Source: Sipunculus nudus (lineage: Eukaryota; Annelida; Sipuncula; Golfingiida; Sipunculidae). Taken from it: a DNA stretch of 64,000 nt. Position numbers and translations under genes: made by a program. The notes under the pieces were generated by a model. It had not been told where the DNA came from. It saw only the letters and a program-made list of their open reading frames with translations, and searched no databases. The stretch covers positions 34,909,558 to 34,973,557 of the forward strand of contig CM049310.1 of NCBI GenBank assembly GCA_026874595.1, written 5' to 3'. Positions 24,267-35,833 of this stretch are shown in pieces (the stretch's first letter is position 1; the number at the start of each line of letters is the position of its first letter).

Positions 24267-25140
24267 ATATGGTGAAAATCACACAAAATCATTAATTTCT
24301 CAATAAGGGATGCATGGATTGGTTCAAAAATCAACTTGACCAAAGATCTTGGATAGTGATGTCATGTACCGGAAACTAATGGCGCCACCTGTTATTCTTT
24401 TACTTGTTTTCGTGCCGTTTAATACCCCCATCATTGCCACTTAACAGTACTCTGGGCATTATCAGTCAAAAACTATCAGACAGATTTCTTTCAAATTATG
24501 TATATACATAGACATGGGTTATTGGATGATGTATATTGAAATTGGGGTCATGACCTTTCCTATTAGAGTGGCCGTGACCTTGAATATTGCCATATATGGT
24601 GAAATTTACACAAAATCATTAATATCTCAATAAGGGATGCATGGATTTGTCCAAACATCAACTTGATCCAAGATCTTGGATAGTATTGTCAAGTACCGCG
24701 GAAACAGGTGGTGCCACCTGTTATTCTTTTACTTGTTTTCGTGCCGTTTAATACCCCCATCATTGCCAATTAACAGTACTGTGAGCATTATCAGTCAAAA
24801 ACTATCAGACAGATTTCTTTCATATTATGCATATACATAGATATGGATTATGGGATGATGGTTATTTAAATTGGGGTCATGACCTTTCCTATGAGAGTGG
24901 CCTTGACCTTGAATATTGCCATATATGGTGAAAATCACACAAAATCATTAATATCCCAATAAGGGATGCATTGATTGGTCCAAAAATCAACTTGACCGAA
25001 GATCTTGGATATATAGTGTTGTCATGTACCGGAAACTGATAGCGCCACCTGTTATTCTTTTACTTTTTTGTGCTGTATAATACCCCATCATTGCCACTGA
25101 AGATGGGGGGGGGCATATTCTTTAAGGGGGGGGGGGGATT
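24267..25140 (+). repeat. ~328-bp tandem units in the 3' half of Helitron H2
   Basis: 'atatatggtgaaaatcacac' recurs near 24267, 24594 and 24920. Each unit then has 'gatcttggatag', a version of GGTGGCGCCACC (degenerate here: AATGGCGCCACC, GGTGGTGCCACC, GATAGCGCCACC), 'cagtcaaaaactatcagacag' and 'ggggtcatgacctttcct'. Poly-G runs at about 25104-25136 follow. Confidence 0.75.
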
Positions 25141-25187
25141 AATTGTCTGGGGATACTGTGGCACCTGCCGTGCCAAGAAATATCTAG

Positions 25188-28023
25188 TTATCTTATGATT
25201 TTCCACTATTAATTTTTGGTGATTTCAACCTTAATATAACAAACGATTCATCAAAATCTAACATTTTAACTGAGCATTGTATGACCTCTTCAATTTACAT
25301 CAGTTAGTACAAGAACCAACAAGGGTAACCCCAACATCTTCTAGTATCATTGACCTGATTTTCACTAATGTTCCAGAATACCACTCGACCACTGGAGTCG
25401 TACCTGTAACAATAAGTGATCACTATATGCCGTTCACCGGTCTCACTTTCAAAACCCATACACAACCGGGTAATACTATAAAAAAGAGATATTACAAGAA
25501 GTTCATACTGTCCTTTCGTCGAGATTTGTTCTTATCACCAGCACTTAACTCTATAAGAACTTTAAGCATTAATGATTTGGATAAATTATGGAATATATGG
25601 AAAGGAGACTTTCTTAGAATTTGTCAAAAAAACATGCAACTATAAGAGTAATAAATATCTCAAATTAAAAGCGTCCATGGATGACAAGTGATATCTTAAG
25701 ACTTATTTGACATAGAAATAAAACGCATAAACTTGCATGTAAAAATAAATCCCAACCTCTTTCATATAAATACAGGGCATTACGAAATTTCATTAGCACA
25801 AAAATAAGGTATGCGAAAAGAAATTATATTCATAAAACTATCGATATGAATAAGGGTAATACAAGTCAAATGTGGAAAGTACTGAAATTTATTTTAACAA
25901 ACAAATTGAACAATCGACCGTCTACAAACGAAATTACACCAAATAAATTTAATTAGTATTTTAGCCAAATAGGTGAATCTTTAGCAAAATGATTTAAAGT
26001 TTCGTCAGAATATCTGGGTGATAAGCCAACTTCTCTTACAAATGGTCGTTTTCTTTCAGGGAAATATAAGCAACTGAAGTTCTTAATGAAATTACTAAAT
26101 TGAAAAATAGTTCTAAATTAGACTTAATTAATATGGATACTCGCCTTATTCGTGCAGCGTCTGATCTAATCTAGTCTCGCATTCCTGTTTAATAAATCCC
26201 TTTTATCCGGACAACTGGCATCTGATTGGAAAAAGGCCAAGATTGCACCTATTTATAAAGGTAAAGGAAAATGCAGTGAAATGACAAACTATCGCCCTAT
26301 TTCAATAATCCCTTATGTTGCTAAACTTCTTGAGAAAATAGTAAAAGATCAAATAATGAAATTCGTCATAGATCATAACCTAATCTCGTAAAATCGGCAT
26401 TGCATATTTACCAAACAAATCAACAACAAGTGCCCTTCATACCTTTATTGATGACATTTATTCACATATGGACAGAGGAGATATCACCTCTGCTTGCTAT
26501 CTCGATCTAACCAAAGGTTTTGACACAATAAATCATCCTATACTCATCTATAAGCTCAGCCTGCTAGGTTTTACTGTGAAGACCAGAACCTGGTTTAGGG
26601 CTTATTTAAAAGATCGTCAACAAATAGTACATTGTAATGGCAAAACTGTTAGGGTACAAACGGTTAATATAGGAGTGCCCCAAGGTACTGTTTTGGGTCC
26701 TGTCTCTTTCTTTTATATATCAATGACCTTTTCCATCGCCTAAGACCTGCAAAATGCATCGCTTATGCTGACGATACCACCATCTATTGTCATGTTTCTA
26801 CCATATCTGTGGTGCAGCAAACCTTACAACAAGCAGTAAATGCAAATATTAAAAAATCTATGTCATGTTACTGGGTACCAAAAATCGTGTAAATAACCAT
26901 GATTTATTATTTATTAAATAACCACTGCTAATGACATACAGTTCCATGAATCAACGGAAACCAGACTTTTAGGTGTAACTATTGAAGCTAATTTATCATG
27001 GTTCTTACATGAAACTATCCTATGTAAAAAGTTGTCACCATACTTAACACTGTTACACCACCTTAGTAAAGTACTATCCATAAATACATTAATAACAGTC
27101 TATAATACCATGATTCAGCCACATATCGACTATGACATAAGTGTATGGGGAAAAAACTTCAACCTCAATTTGCCACAGAAAACTGCAAAAAAATCAAAAT
27201 CGTGCTGTATGTATTGTTACCAGCTGCTATGATTATGAAATTTCAAGCGCCACTTTGATACAACAGCTACAATGGCTAACAGTCTCTTAACGTTGTGAGT
27301 ATTTAATATGTATCCTGATGCATAAATATGTCAATCAAATGAATATCCATAATTCAAAACAGTTCATATGGGTCAGTGATACGCATGATCATTTTACCAT
27401 ATCCGCTAAAACTGGCCTTCTGTTATTGCCAAAACCGAAAAATGAATTCTTCAAAAATTGCTTCTTATACAGAGGCTCTTCGGTATGGAATATCTTACCA
27501 TACGAGATCAGGTCTATAAAATCTTTAAATGCTTTTAAACAAAAGACCAAAGCGTTTCTTTTAAAGTCTTAGTATTACAATCTAAAGACAATGTTATTTC
27601 CTAATATGCACTGTCAATACCTGTCTTTATTGTATGGTTTCTTTAATAACCGCGTCAATACTAGTTTTTTACGATTATAGTGCATTTTACTCGTTTTCTT
27701 ACATACATTACCCATTGAATGTATTACATAATTTTATATACGACTATGTTGTTCACGCATAAAGTGAATTTTACCCATGGTAGCTTTTAAAGTATTGTAG
27801 CATAAAATGACTGACTTACTCGTCATGTAAATAATATTTATGTACATGTATCTTTGATGATTCATATATTGTGTAACATATGCATACTGTGTATTTTATA
27901 ATCTTTGTACCAGATATTATTATATCATGTTTTAAGATTACAGGGTCCTGTGGAAGAACAGACTATATAACTGAACAGGCTACCCTGTATAAATATAATA
28001 TATTGAAATAAATAAATGAATGA
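25188..28023 (+). mobile_element. LINE-A, 3' part: decayed Jockey-type reverse transcriptase
   Basis: It resumes with PLLIFGDFNLN (about 25203) and LVQEPTRVTPTSSSIIDLIF, the end of the endonuclease. RT blocks are spread over several frames: NYRPISIIPYVAKLLEK (~26290), SACYLDLTKGFDTINHPILI (~26490), GVPQGTVLGP (~26673), CIAYADDTTIYCH (~26757) and a C-terminal region LNAFKQKTKAFLL at 27520-27571. Many stops and frameshifts; it cannot be functional. It ends in an A-rich (AATA)n tail near 28000-28020, after which the interrupted tandem repeat resumes. Confidence 0.8.
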
Positions 28024-28110
28024 TTTTTGGCTGAATTATTGAGATTGAATTGAGTCATTTTACCATATATGTTAGCTGTGTGAAGCAGTAACTTCTAGCT
28101 GGCACCAGTT
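28024..28110 (+). repeat. Right remainder of the tandem repeat split by LINE-A
   Basis: 'ttttggctgaattattgaga' continues the unit interrupted at about 20280 (compare 'ttttggctgagttatgggaa' at about 19924). Confidence 0.5.
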
Positions 28111-28544
28111 CATCAGCATCTGTTACATCATTCCACTAGACATTTAGATTTCAGGTAATCTGTGGTTAATATTGACAAGTCTTTAAAGCAATGGATATTC
28201 GGCTCTGTGGCTATATAAAGACGGCTGTACATGGATTATAAATAACTGGTGTCCATACTCAAGTTAATTCAAGAATTTGCCACCAGAGAGATGTATTATA
28301 ATTTTGCATTCAGTATGCATCTGTAATAATTGTTCATATATTCCTGATTTCTTTTTTATTAAAAGTCAGTTGAAAAGCATTTTGTATTGGGAAAATTTAT
28401 TTCAACGTTATTTCAAGTAGGGACCACTTTTGTGTAAAGATTGCAGCACTATGTTTGCCATGGGTAAGATTTGCCAGCACCTGGATGTTTGCCACCAGAT
28501 AATGACAGCTCTATAAATAGATTTGGCACAGTGTACGGTTTGGA

Positions 28545-28795
28545 AGAATTCCAGCCAGGTATAGGTCCAGAGTTCACTCAGTGCAGTAACTCCTTTTTAT
28601 TTATAGTTTTGACAGACTGCCCACTGCATCAGATTTGGCACTAAAGTTCAGCCTGGGTCTATTAATAGCTTTGGCAGACTGCCAAGTGTGTCAGGTTATG
28701 CAACGGGTCAAGATTTCACTCAGTGCAGCGAGGTACAGGTCAAAAGTTCACTCAGTCTAGCCAGGTGCAGGTCAAGAGTTCACTCTGTGCAGAAG
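28545..28795 (+). repeat. Short direct repeats, ~30 bp unit
   Basis: 'ccaggt(a/g)caggtcaagagttcactcagtgcag' style units occur near 28552, 28703, 28730 and 28760, the last three almost head to tail. Confidence 0.55.
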
Positions 28796-28889
28796 CTTGA
28801 GCCACATATATATATGTAACAATTCACTCGGAGCGACTGCCTTTCTCACCTAAGCCTGGTCAGCCCAGTGCATCAAACTAAAGGGAAGT

Positions 28890-29395
28890 TTGATTTATTG
28901 GTCTGATATTTTGACATGTCTATATTTCTTTGATGCATTTCTCATTCACAAGACAGGTGTTGCCACCTACAATGACTTTTGCTCAGTGTATGCCCCTGTT
29001 CTACGGAAGAATTTGATACATCAGCCTGAACTTGGGTATATTTATACATATTGGATAGCTTTATCGAGTACAAGACCGGTGGAGCCACATACAGTAAATT
29101 TTGCACAGTGTATGTCCCTTCTTATTTCGCTGGAGGGGTTTCACATTTCAGTCTGAAATTGGGCATATGTGTATATATCTTCATTGTTTACAAGACTGGT
29201 GGTACCAGCTACAATCATTTTTGTGTTGTGTGCACCCATGCCAGAATTTCAGCAGTGATGTTTGTGTTATTGTTTCTTGTTCAAAATGTTTAGTACTTGC
29301 ATCGTTCATATTTGTTACGCATGTACTTGAAAAGGAATGGTTCAGCATTGAAGCATTACACCAGGTGTATATCCCATTGCACAGGTTCGCATAAG
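28890..29395 (+). repeat. Degenerate tandem repeat with CAAGACTGGTGG..CCACCTAC motifs (copy 1)
   Basis: Motif copies near 28950, 29070 and 29191, spaced ~120 bp, each followed by 'tttt(g)cacagtgtatg'. It ends 'ccattgcacaggttcgcataa'. The block at 30540-31310 has the same content and end. Overlapping frames are repeat-derived. Confidence 0.55.
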
Positions 29396-29539
29396 GCCTG
29401 TTGGCCTTGTTGAGGCTTTCTTTCAGTCTTCCTGGGCGTGACCCTATATATATATACATATAGTAATGATCAAGGCAAGGCAAGGCAACTGACAAACCAA
29501 CAAAGCTTGGTGGCCCATTTTTTAAGACGATCAGTCAGG

Positions 29540-29700
29540 CTTTCGCTCCCGCAGTTCATGTATTCCGTCTTAGTCAGGCCATCATGAATGGGGCTGAAGG
29601 GAAGACAGCACACCTTAGCCACATTTACCTAAGTGAAAAGGCCTTTGATGCAGTATGGCCTGACGCATCAAAGTTGTAAGATCCTAGCTGGATTTTCAAC
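29540..29700 (+). pseudogene. Fragment of a LINE reverse transcriptase
   Basis: The translation reads LSQAIMNGAEGKTAHLSHIY followed by LSEKAFDAVWPDASKL; 'YLSEKAFDAVW' matches the RT block usually written YLDLSKAFDxVW, preceded by a DQSGFR-like block in another frame. Only this piece remains. Confidence 0.55.
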
Positions 29701-29714
29701 ATGTTCAAAATTTT

Positions 29715-30210
29715 CAGCGACAGCGTTTTTGACGCTAGTGTGCCTAGTCTGTCATCTTTTGGCGTAGGTGCGGTCGTAGGATGTCGCCAGGTGACGCCGG
29801 TATGGAGGTCCTGTTGCAGGCTATCGCCAGGTGACGCGGGTTGTCGTACGTCCTGTCATGGGCTAGTATACTTGAAACAGGGCCCATCCTTGTCTAAGGC
29901 CACTCACATAGCACAGGATAGAGACTCGTCCAAGCTTGTCGCGGGTGGACGTAGCATGAATTCTGGTGTCGTAGGTTGTCGTCAGTGTAGTCGTACGTTG
30001 TAGTAGATGTGGTCGTAGGTTGTCGTATGTGATTGTCCTTTGTCACGGCGATTGTGTCGCCGGTTGTCGGCAGCTGGTCGTAGCTTGTCGTCAGACAGTC
30101 GTCAACCTGTTGAAACTTGTCTGACTTTTGTCGTAGCGGAGGTCCAGTCGCCTGCTTTTCAGCGACTATGAGGCGACAGCCTGGTCGCCTGTAGAGTCGC
30201 CTAAGACGGA
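29715..30210 (+). repeat. GTCG-rich degenerate repeat block
   Basis: Dozens of imperfect copies of GTCGTAGGTTGTCG and GTCGCCAGGTGACG, noticeably richer in GC and CpG than the surroundings. 'tcgccaggtgacg' occurs twice (near 29785 and 29825). No credible coding signature. Confidence 0.55.
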
Positions 30211-30489
30211 CAGTCCCATAAGTGGGAAAGCCCCATTATATATAACTGGATGTTCCCAGTCAGTAATCTGTGACGGGCAAAGAACGAAACATTAGTTATA
30301 TAATTTAGCGGAAGATGGCAGTACCTATTCTAGGTGAAGCAAGCCATGTGAACACATTTGACCCACCGACGTACGCATTACCGGCTGCCAAGTTTACCCA
30401 TGGTTCCAATCAATGCCCGGTGGACAACGTGTATATATGGACGGCATTTAACTTTTACTTTTTTGTGTTTGGGGGGGGAGGCAAAGTGT

Positions 30490-30517
30490 AACTAGCTCCC
30501 CCCCCCCCCCCCCCCCC
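30490..30517. repeat. Poly-C tract
   Basis: About 20 consecutive C after 'actagct'; a poly-G run at 30471-30478 sits just upstream, so the two could pair. Confidence 0.8.
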
Positions 30518-30539
30518 AACATGATAGGCTAATCACTCA

Positions 30540-31310
30540 ATGGCATGTCTATATATCTCGAATAGTTTTTCGTATACAAAACTTTTTGTCGCATACAATT
30601 GTTTTTGCGTTGCGTGCATCTTTGCACATAACTCAAGAGCAGTTTGTTGTACTGGCCTGAAATATTGCACGTCCATACATCTGCGATGGCTTTCGCATAC
30701 ACAATACTGGTGTCGCCTCCTACAATCATTTTTGTGTAGTATATATATCCATGGTAGTATCTCTGGAGTGACTTGATGTATCTTACTGCAACTTTTCATC
30801 TCGGAAAGCTTTCTGGTACACAAGACTGGTGGCGCCACCTACAGTAATTATTGCGCAGTGTTTGATGTATAATGTCGAAACTTTGCATGTGCTACATCTA
30901 GGTTATTTTGTCGTGTACAAACTGGTGGCCCACTATCATTGCTTTTGTGTTGTATGCATCTATACACAAAACTCAGAAGACTGGTGGCGCCATTTATAAT
31001 CTAGACTGGCCCAGTCAATGAAATGGCTCTTAATTGTTGCCAATGACAGAGAAATCAAACGTTCTCTGACTGTATCGCACTTAGTGTAGGTACTGCCACC
31101 TCTCGGCAATTTTCTTACTATCATTTTTGCGCAGTATACATAAATGCCACTATCTCAGACGTGATGTCTGTGCAACTGGTACTTATCACATATGTACTTT
31201 CACACACGTACTTGAAAAAAAATATAAAGAACCTTTCAATTATGGTCATGTATGTTATCAGGGAAGGATTATACCTGTTGTATTTGCCATTGCACAGGTT
31301 CCCATAATGC
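30540..31310 (+). repeat. Degenerate tandem repeat, copy 2 of the 28890-29395 block
   Basis: It contains 'cacaagactggtggcgccacctacagtaatt' type units (GGTGGCGCCACC at 30828-30839) and ends 'gccattgcacaggttcccataatgc', close to the end of the first block. Confidence 0.55.
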
Positions 31311-31479
31311 TGAGCAACCAAACATTAAGTTCTGAGACGAAATCGTTTCAATGTACTTAAGTGTCTGTTTACCCAAAATATGCCGTTATCTGCTCAAAAA
31401 TATCTTTAAAATACCTTTTCAAACATTTCGTAGCGGATAAAATCGCTTCCTTATATTTGACATATTACAAAACACACTG

Positions 31480-31585
31480 ACGCGGGCCGCAAGCGGACGC
31501 CACTCGGCTATTTTCCCTGATCGCTCCCAGAGCGATTTTTGCCGTTTGCCGCGCGCTTGCTGCATGCGGATTCCTAATAAATATA
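31480..31585. other. GC-rich island with a strong short hairpin
   Basis: ATCGCTC (31520-31526) and GAGCGAT (31530-31536) pair around CCA; outer CGGC (31505) and GCCG (31541) can extend the stem. GC content jumps relative to both flanks. No tRNA-like boxes or frame seen. Confidence 0.4.
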
Positions 31586-33334
31586 TACCGTGTCTGTTTA
31601 AAATCTAGTAGAAAATAAATTAAACTGAATCTTTATTTACTTGTGCACTGCAGTATATAAGTATAATTTTTATAACATGCATATTTTTATATAGGTATAT
31701 GCTTGTTTGTATATAAGAAATTACTTTTATACGTAAATGTACATGTATATTTGTTCACATAGATACATGTTATTAATATATATATATAATCATCAATAGC
31801 ATTCAGCAAGCAATACCAGAACTATTTGAAATGTACGCTTACCTGAACAGGCATATTTCTAAGAAGAAAAAAAACCCATCAAATGCTACAAAAGTTCTCG
31901 ATATATTCCACAGCAATTCACCAATAAAGATTTGGACGGGTCAGGATAAAAAGGTGGATCCAGTTACACTGCTTTCTTGTGGAAAAGGTATGCGCTCTGC
32001 TGAGAGTCATTCTAATCTTTACACGTAAAGGCCAAGTCCTCGTGGCATTCACATGAATTAAACAAAATCACTATCGTTTGAGTGTTTAATGCCGGTTGTT
32101 CATATCAACGCACGCTTGAAATTTATTGTTGTTAAGTCACCAAGGTCGCAGAAGGTATAGATAAAACTGTCAGACAACACCTGTAACAAAGGTTTATATA
32201 AATCTAGCCTGTTCATACATACATTCGTTGGTCACAGGTGCTTTTCGGCTTCCTTGTTACTTTGCTCTGTCAATTAATAGCTGCATTATGTTACATGTTT
32301 AGCAACCTTGGCAAGGCAACTTCCCTGCTCGTGAGTATATTGACATTCTCAAATCTTTTATCTATATAGACTATTGTTATGAAATATGTATCACTATGGT
32401 ATCACTAGAACAACAATAGCATGCACCGTCTTGCGCACTTAGCATGAATATAATATTATATAAATTACGGGCTAGCCTGTTAAGGACCTGTCAATCCCGT
32501 CACCCTGTCAACAACATTAAGGAACGATACAGTTCCCTGTTTCTGGGCTTGGAAATAAACTTGTTTTATCTTCATATTCTGTGATTCTTTCGAGATACAG
32601 GTAATCTTCAAGCAGATTTATCTTTAAGGAAATCTGTTCAAAATCTCACAGAGCCTGCGTTACCATGGTGAGCTCTTTATTATCAACGTACCCGTCTAAG
32701 ACATACCCTGATTCGCCTTGTTGAACACCTTTCCTGAATCTGTCCTGCTATCAGCATCCGGATAGATATCATTTTAGATATCAAGTATAAGCTAGCTAAT
32801 TATATGATAACCGTGATTGTGAATTGGTATCTTTGAAATGTTTAGAACCCTTCAAGTAGGTGCTGGTACTCATTTTATCCCAAGATGCCGTAAACAAATT
32901 GTTTTTCCATTTCTCGGTTGTTTTCACTTTCAGTCAGCCTGGAGTAATGGCTGTGGGATACTGGATGTCATGAATGTCACTATAGTGTATATCATCCCGG
33001 TTTTAGGGTCCAATAAACAGTGCACTGTATTGTTTTAATATGAAACGGTAAATAAGTTAATTGTTAGGTAAATTGTTTAGCAAGCGCTGACACCCTGGTT
33101 GTGTCATGCTAATGTTTATCTGTCAATTAGCAAAGGTATATGTTGACAAAGACTGATGTTCAGTTGACACCGTATAACCGGGCTTTTAATCAGGTTTATG
33201 TTTTTCGCTCATCAGAGTGGATTGATCAACATATTCAAAGGTAAGAAACCATTTGGCCTCAACATACCGTGACATGCATGCATAAAGTTCTGCTCATTCA
33301 CTATTGATCAAAACACAAAATCGTACAATATGTA
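31586..33334. other. Intergenic, nothing recognised
   Basis: AT-rich sequence. The frames at 31831-32028 and 32838-33038 lack any recognisable motif, and I do not call them genes. Confidence 0.4.
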
Positions 33335-33543
33335 CAGGGGCGGGTCCAGGATAAGGAAAAGAAAGTCCATCCAAGACAGACTAATGAAAAACCTAAAATT
33401 AGGTCCTCTGGTTCAGAAAGGGGGGGGGGGGGGTGGGGGGTGGAAGCCGTAAAAATTAGTCTGAAACCTTTTGAAAAAGCTGGCAGCGACTGAAACGGGA
33501 GAGGGTCCGGACACCCTGGACCCCTCCCCTGGATCCGCGTGTG
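33335..33543 (+). mobile_element. hAT-like MITE with GG(A/G)TCC-type inverted ends and a poly-G core
   Basis: It starts CAGGGGCGGGTCCAGG and ends CCTGGATCCGCGTGTG (reverse complement CACACGCGGATCCAGG). 'atgta' lies on both sides but a full 8-bp duplication is not intact. A long G run at 33421-33434. The minus-strand frame here is a product of the repeat. Confidence 0.55.
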
Positions 33544-35005
33544 ATGTACATACATGTAACCTGTTGATCCAAACGGGCATAAAGGACTAATGGTTTTATA
33601 GCCAATTGCATATCTTGCTTCTCAATTCAACTTGTCCGGGAATACTTCTATCAGATAAAATATTGTTTGGTAAGATTACCCAGGAGAGTGATGAGAAGTT
33701 GGAAAATGACATCTCCTGTCTTCTTTAGTTTTCATAAATCTTTTGCCGGTGTAAATGTACATAACTGTGTTCATTTCTTTTAGGCCTTGTATTTGATACT
33801 GTAGAAGTGGTTACTCTGGCGTGTCTGAATTTTTCGCGCATTTTTCATTTCATAGCATTAGCGCAGTTTGAATTTTCGCGCAAATCCGTATGTAAGGTAA
33901 TAAATTATGTATCAAATTAATAAAATATTTACAAAAGACATGTTTATGTAACCTACATCCCACAAAAAAAACTTTCGGGTGACCCCTTACATGCCACGGG
34001 CGACTGGTCGAGTACCGTGACCGCAAGGTGTGAATAATAATAAGTATATTCATTTACGTAGGATCCAAGGTTCATGTTGTAAGTGTTGTCAGTGATGAGA
34101 TGCATTTACATAATGATTCTGTCACCTTTACCTTAAGGTATAATCATTGTATACTCTCCCCTTTCCAGTCATATCAGTTATCTGAAGACATGAACAAATT
34201 GTTAATGTTTGTTTCTAAAATATAAATGGATTCATTGAATGCCTTACTATTTATTATTTGCACAACTTTCTTAGCCATAAGTACTAACTTACTACTAACA
34301 CTGCTTTTGGAGTGCGAATTATTCCATGTTAACAAAGTGTTGACCATGTTTACCGAGCCAAACGACACGTCCGCCTGAGTTGTTATATTCCCATTCTGTA
34401 AATCTTTCGTGTTGTTTGGTTACAAGTATATAAAGGTTTAGTATGACGTCGTACATTATCATAAAACGTCTTGAGATAAGCCGGATATTTATGTAAATAC
34501 ACGTAATCAATATAGGTCTACACCAAGATTTAAGGCTGAGTATATTGAATATTCCCCAGCACCTTTATAATAGGGGCCTATCGTTTAGATTAATACAACC
34601 AGAGAAATCAGGGTAAAAAGCCTTCAGTTGTAGAAAAGGTCTACTTGATATTCCGTGTTTACTCCTCTAAATGTAATTATTGATCCAAGTTGTATGCGAA
34701 ATCGTTTTCCCATATTAATGCAGGTAACCTAATCCAGATCTAATATATTTTGTCACTTATAACTGAAATACTCCATATTCCACTTTAATGTTTATAAATA
34801 TCTTTGTATCGCTTTTAATGATGCGTCGTACAAAGTGTAGAAATTGGACTCGACATATTATATAACTATATATGAGAATGGATTGTTACGTAATAAAAAT
34901 AATAAGTCCCTAAAAGTATACAATTAAACACAAATGTATAAAAAAATGAAAATAAAGCAAAACATTTTTGACCGACTGCTTCTGAAGCAATGAGACAAGG
35001 GGCCG
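33544..35005. other. Upstream region of gene 2, nothing recognised
   Basis: No convincing 5' exon, TATA box or initiator can be assigned from sequence alone; the promoter of gene 2 may lie here or just after. Confidence 0.3.
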
Positions 35006-35014
35006 CTGGTTATT

Positions 35015-35350
35015 ATTACAATAGTGACCGTTATTACAATAGTTGTTGCTCGACGCGGTCACCATTGTAATAAATGTCAATAGTGTAATAAAATTTAAAA
35101 ATACAAACTGAGGCTTTCGTTGAGAATTTGGGAATGAATTGTGTTTTTTTTAGGGAATGGCATTTAATTGGTAGAAACTCAACAATATCTGGGTAAAAAA
35201 TTTCGCCGACAACATCGACCATAATTGTAATAGGTATTACAATAGTGAACGTTATTACAATAGTGGTTGGCACAAACTGGCCCTTATCAACTACTATTTT
35301 AATAATTATTACAATAGTGAACGTTATTACAATAGTGGTTGTAATAATGC
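35015..35350. repeat. Repeats of ATTACAATAGTGA(A/C)CGTTATTACAATAG
   Basis: Three direct copies (near 35016, 35231 and 35305), each a pair of TTATTACAATAGT half-units, plus an inverted partial copy at 35056-35076 (GGTCACCATTGTAATAA). The arms can form a stem-loop. They sit 350-680 bp upstream of the gene 2 start codon. Confidence 0.7.
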
Positions 35351-35694
35351 TTTCGCCCTAGTCTTTCGTTCTCTGTGCTTTATGGCTTTCTGTGGTTGCT
35401 ATATAAATAAACCAAAGCTTCATGTAGAATATTAACTGTCATGCGGATAAGAATATTTGCATAATAATTTATATAATCCAACGGCATTACAAATAGGGAT
35501 TCGCACACAGGTGTCAGAGCCTTAAGCTGAAAGGTTATTCACCGTCAAGGGAACAAGGTAATACTTGATTGTTTCTTACAATATTTCAAAGGTCTCTTAA
35601 AGTTACTGGTAGGTTTTATTTTTTGTTAGTGATTGGTGAACTGGTGTATCTTATGTGGTTCTAAACTTGTTTTAATGTTACCGAAAGTTTAGAA

Positions 35695-35833
35695 ATGGCA
35701 CGACAAATCAAACACCCAGGAGACCACCTGCTGACCACAGATGAGAATTACCCGTACATTGGCAGGGAAAAGGAGACGAAAGTGTTTACTAAAATACTAT
35801 GTACCAAGGACACCAAAATCCTTCTACTTAAAG
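35695..35833 (+). CDS. Gene 2 exon 1: start and NB-ARC lead-in
   Basis: ATG at 35695; the donor GTAAGA starts at 35834. It encodes 46 residues including DENYPYIGREKETKVF and KILLLK, which runs straight into the P-loop of exon 2. The upstream 'gtttag' at 35687-35692 could be an acceptor, in which case this is the second exon. Confidence 0.75.

Larger units (their letters stand above)
20608..25187 (+). mobile_element. Non-autonomous Helitron, copy H2, carrying LINE-B (4580 bp in total)
   Basis: It begins TCCCCAGAC directly after A (20607). It ends with the hairpin GGCAC-ctgcc-GTGCC (25160-25174), nine bases, then CTAG (25184-25187) directly before T. These are the textbook 5'-TC, 3'-hairpin, CTRR and A|T-target features of Helitrons, with no target duplication. 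Sub-terminal inverted GTATCCCCAGACAA (20605-20618 against 25143-25156) is also seen. Its own DNA is 20608-~21065 plus ~24267-25187, built of ~328-bp tandem units. No Rep/helicase gene is present, so it is non-autonomous. LINE-B accounts for its middle. Confidence 0.8.

Noticed and set aside
28890-29495. Overlapping frames on both strands
   Set aside because: Lie in the degenerate CAAGACTGGTGG repeat block; no codon-level signal.
30216-30310. Possible promoter (TATATATAA near 30236)
   Set aside because: AT-rich genome gives many such strings; no gene start follows.
33301-33555. Pro-rich minus-strand frame
   Set aside because: Reads the poly-G core and inverted ends of a hAT-like MITE.
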